Shown: positions 1 to 64,000 of the stretch, in pieces
How the letters are laid out: each line of letters opens with the position of its first letter
Position numbering within the stretch: the stretch's first letter is position 1
Assembly: GCA_030248215.1 (NCBI GenBank)
Contig: JASANG010002748.1
Location: forward strand, 62,001-126,000
DNA from: Enoplolaimus lenunculus
Taxonomy: Eukaryota > Nematoda > Enoplea > Enoplida > Thoracostomopsidae
Direction of reading: 5' to 3'
DNA: 64,000 nucleotides
Program-made: the position numbers and the translations under genes
Notes under the pieces: generated by a model
The model's database searches: none
The model's input: the letters and a program-made list of their open reading frames with translations, nothing else
Told to the model about the DNA's origin: nothing

Positions 1-75
1 TTAATTGTGTAGAAGTGAAATGTAAATAGATATAGTTCGTATCTGCATAGATATTTTATGGTTCATCTCAAATCT

Positions 76-152
76 AAATTCAAGTTAGGATTTGAACCAA
101 CACTTACTCCGCTGAGAGGCGTCTACCATCACCACTTAGCTATAAGTGGACA
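76..152 (-). repeat. tRNA-like sequence, probably a SINE remnant
   Basis: On the - strand TAGCTAAGTGGTGATGGTAG resembles the RNA polymerase III A box (TRGCNNAGTGG type) and GTTGGTTCAAATCC resembles the B box, 33 bases apart as in a tRNA. The anticodon and T stems pair only partly, so it is not a sound tRNA gene. Confidence 0.45.
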
Positions 153-313
153 TATATAGTCACATACGTATAATAATTGTTAAAAGGATTGTGTATACTC
201 TATCTGGGAAACAATTAAGTTAAACGTTTATTGAGCAGCAAGCATGTAATTTTAATCTGTAAGTTTTGAGGAAAAGATACGGTTGTAAAATTTTAAACTT
301 TTTGCTGTTTAAG

Positions 314-63707
<63,394 letters not shown>

Positions 63708-64000
63708 GTCAGTATTCTGCAATTAAGGCGAGTGTTGATGTCTGGCCACTCTTGTGTTACTGAAAGATTATGTTTGCATTATTAAATATCGGCAAGGCTA
63801 GTTGCATGTAATAAATGCGGTGAACTGAGTACCTTGCTGGCATTTGTGTTATGTTGGAAGGGTCCAGTACATCCAAGTTTTCACGTTTATTTTCACGTTT
63901 ACTTTCCTCAGGTTAATGTCCCTACTTTTGCAGAGTGAAGGGTGTCATATGATTTCAATATGATGTATACCTAAAAAAATTTTATAATGAGCTGAATAAT

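Noticed and set aside
76-152. Functional tRNA gene
   Set aside because: Box-like motifs are present, but the anticodon and T arms do not pair cleanly and the loop lacks the usual T33.

Overview
The window is nuclear DNA from an invertebrate animal, AT-rich (roughly two thirds A+T by eye) and intron-rich. It carries the middle of one giant muscle gene on the + strand: a twitchin/projectin-like member of the titin family. I could chain 44 GT-AG exons from 314 to 63707 with continuous reading phase. They add 6498 nt, or 2166 codons, with no stop. Both ends of the gene lie outside the window, so neither the first Met nor the C-terminal kinase is seen. The phylum cannot be fixed from the sequence; the Ig plus FN3-FN3-Ig plan points to a muscle-bearing invertebrate.

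Protein layout: three Ig domains (the first partial), then six complete FN3(A)-FN3(B)-Ig triplets and the start of a seventh. That is 9 Ig and 14 FN3 domains. Type A FN3 domains open with a PxGPL motif and mostly end AKNPYG. Type B domains open with DxPGKP-like motifs and end with a KPR/KP motif. The Ig domains of the triplets share a GEPPP motif. Introns at domain borders are all phase 1, whereas introns inside domains sit at differing positions.

The introns hold many mobile-element remains. The clearest is an antisense LINE (about 55.5-59.0 kb) with a PHD-like finger, an APE-type endonuclease and a reverse transcriptase. Its reading frame starts with a hydrophobic stretch and GIEQNPGP, which resembles the viral 2A translational recoding motif. 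The LINE is broken by three in-frame TGA codons and one frameshift. Other repeats include a TA-flanked MITE family (at least five copies plus fragments), several hAT-like MITEs (two with perfect 8-bp target duplications, a third likely), a long-armed hairpin MITE, GC-rich minisatellites, trinucleotide microsatellites beside two exons, and degenerate TTAGGC-like tracts.

An 18-kb intron (29439-47504) splits one FN3 domain. It carries an antisense 197-codon ORF with a good start context, at 33972-34565, which is the only candidate for a separate host gene.
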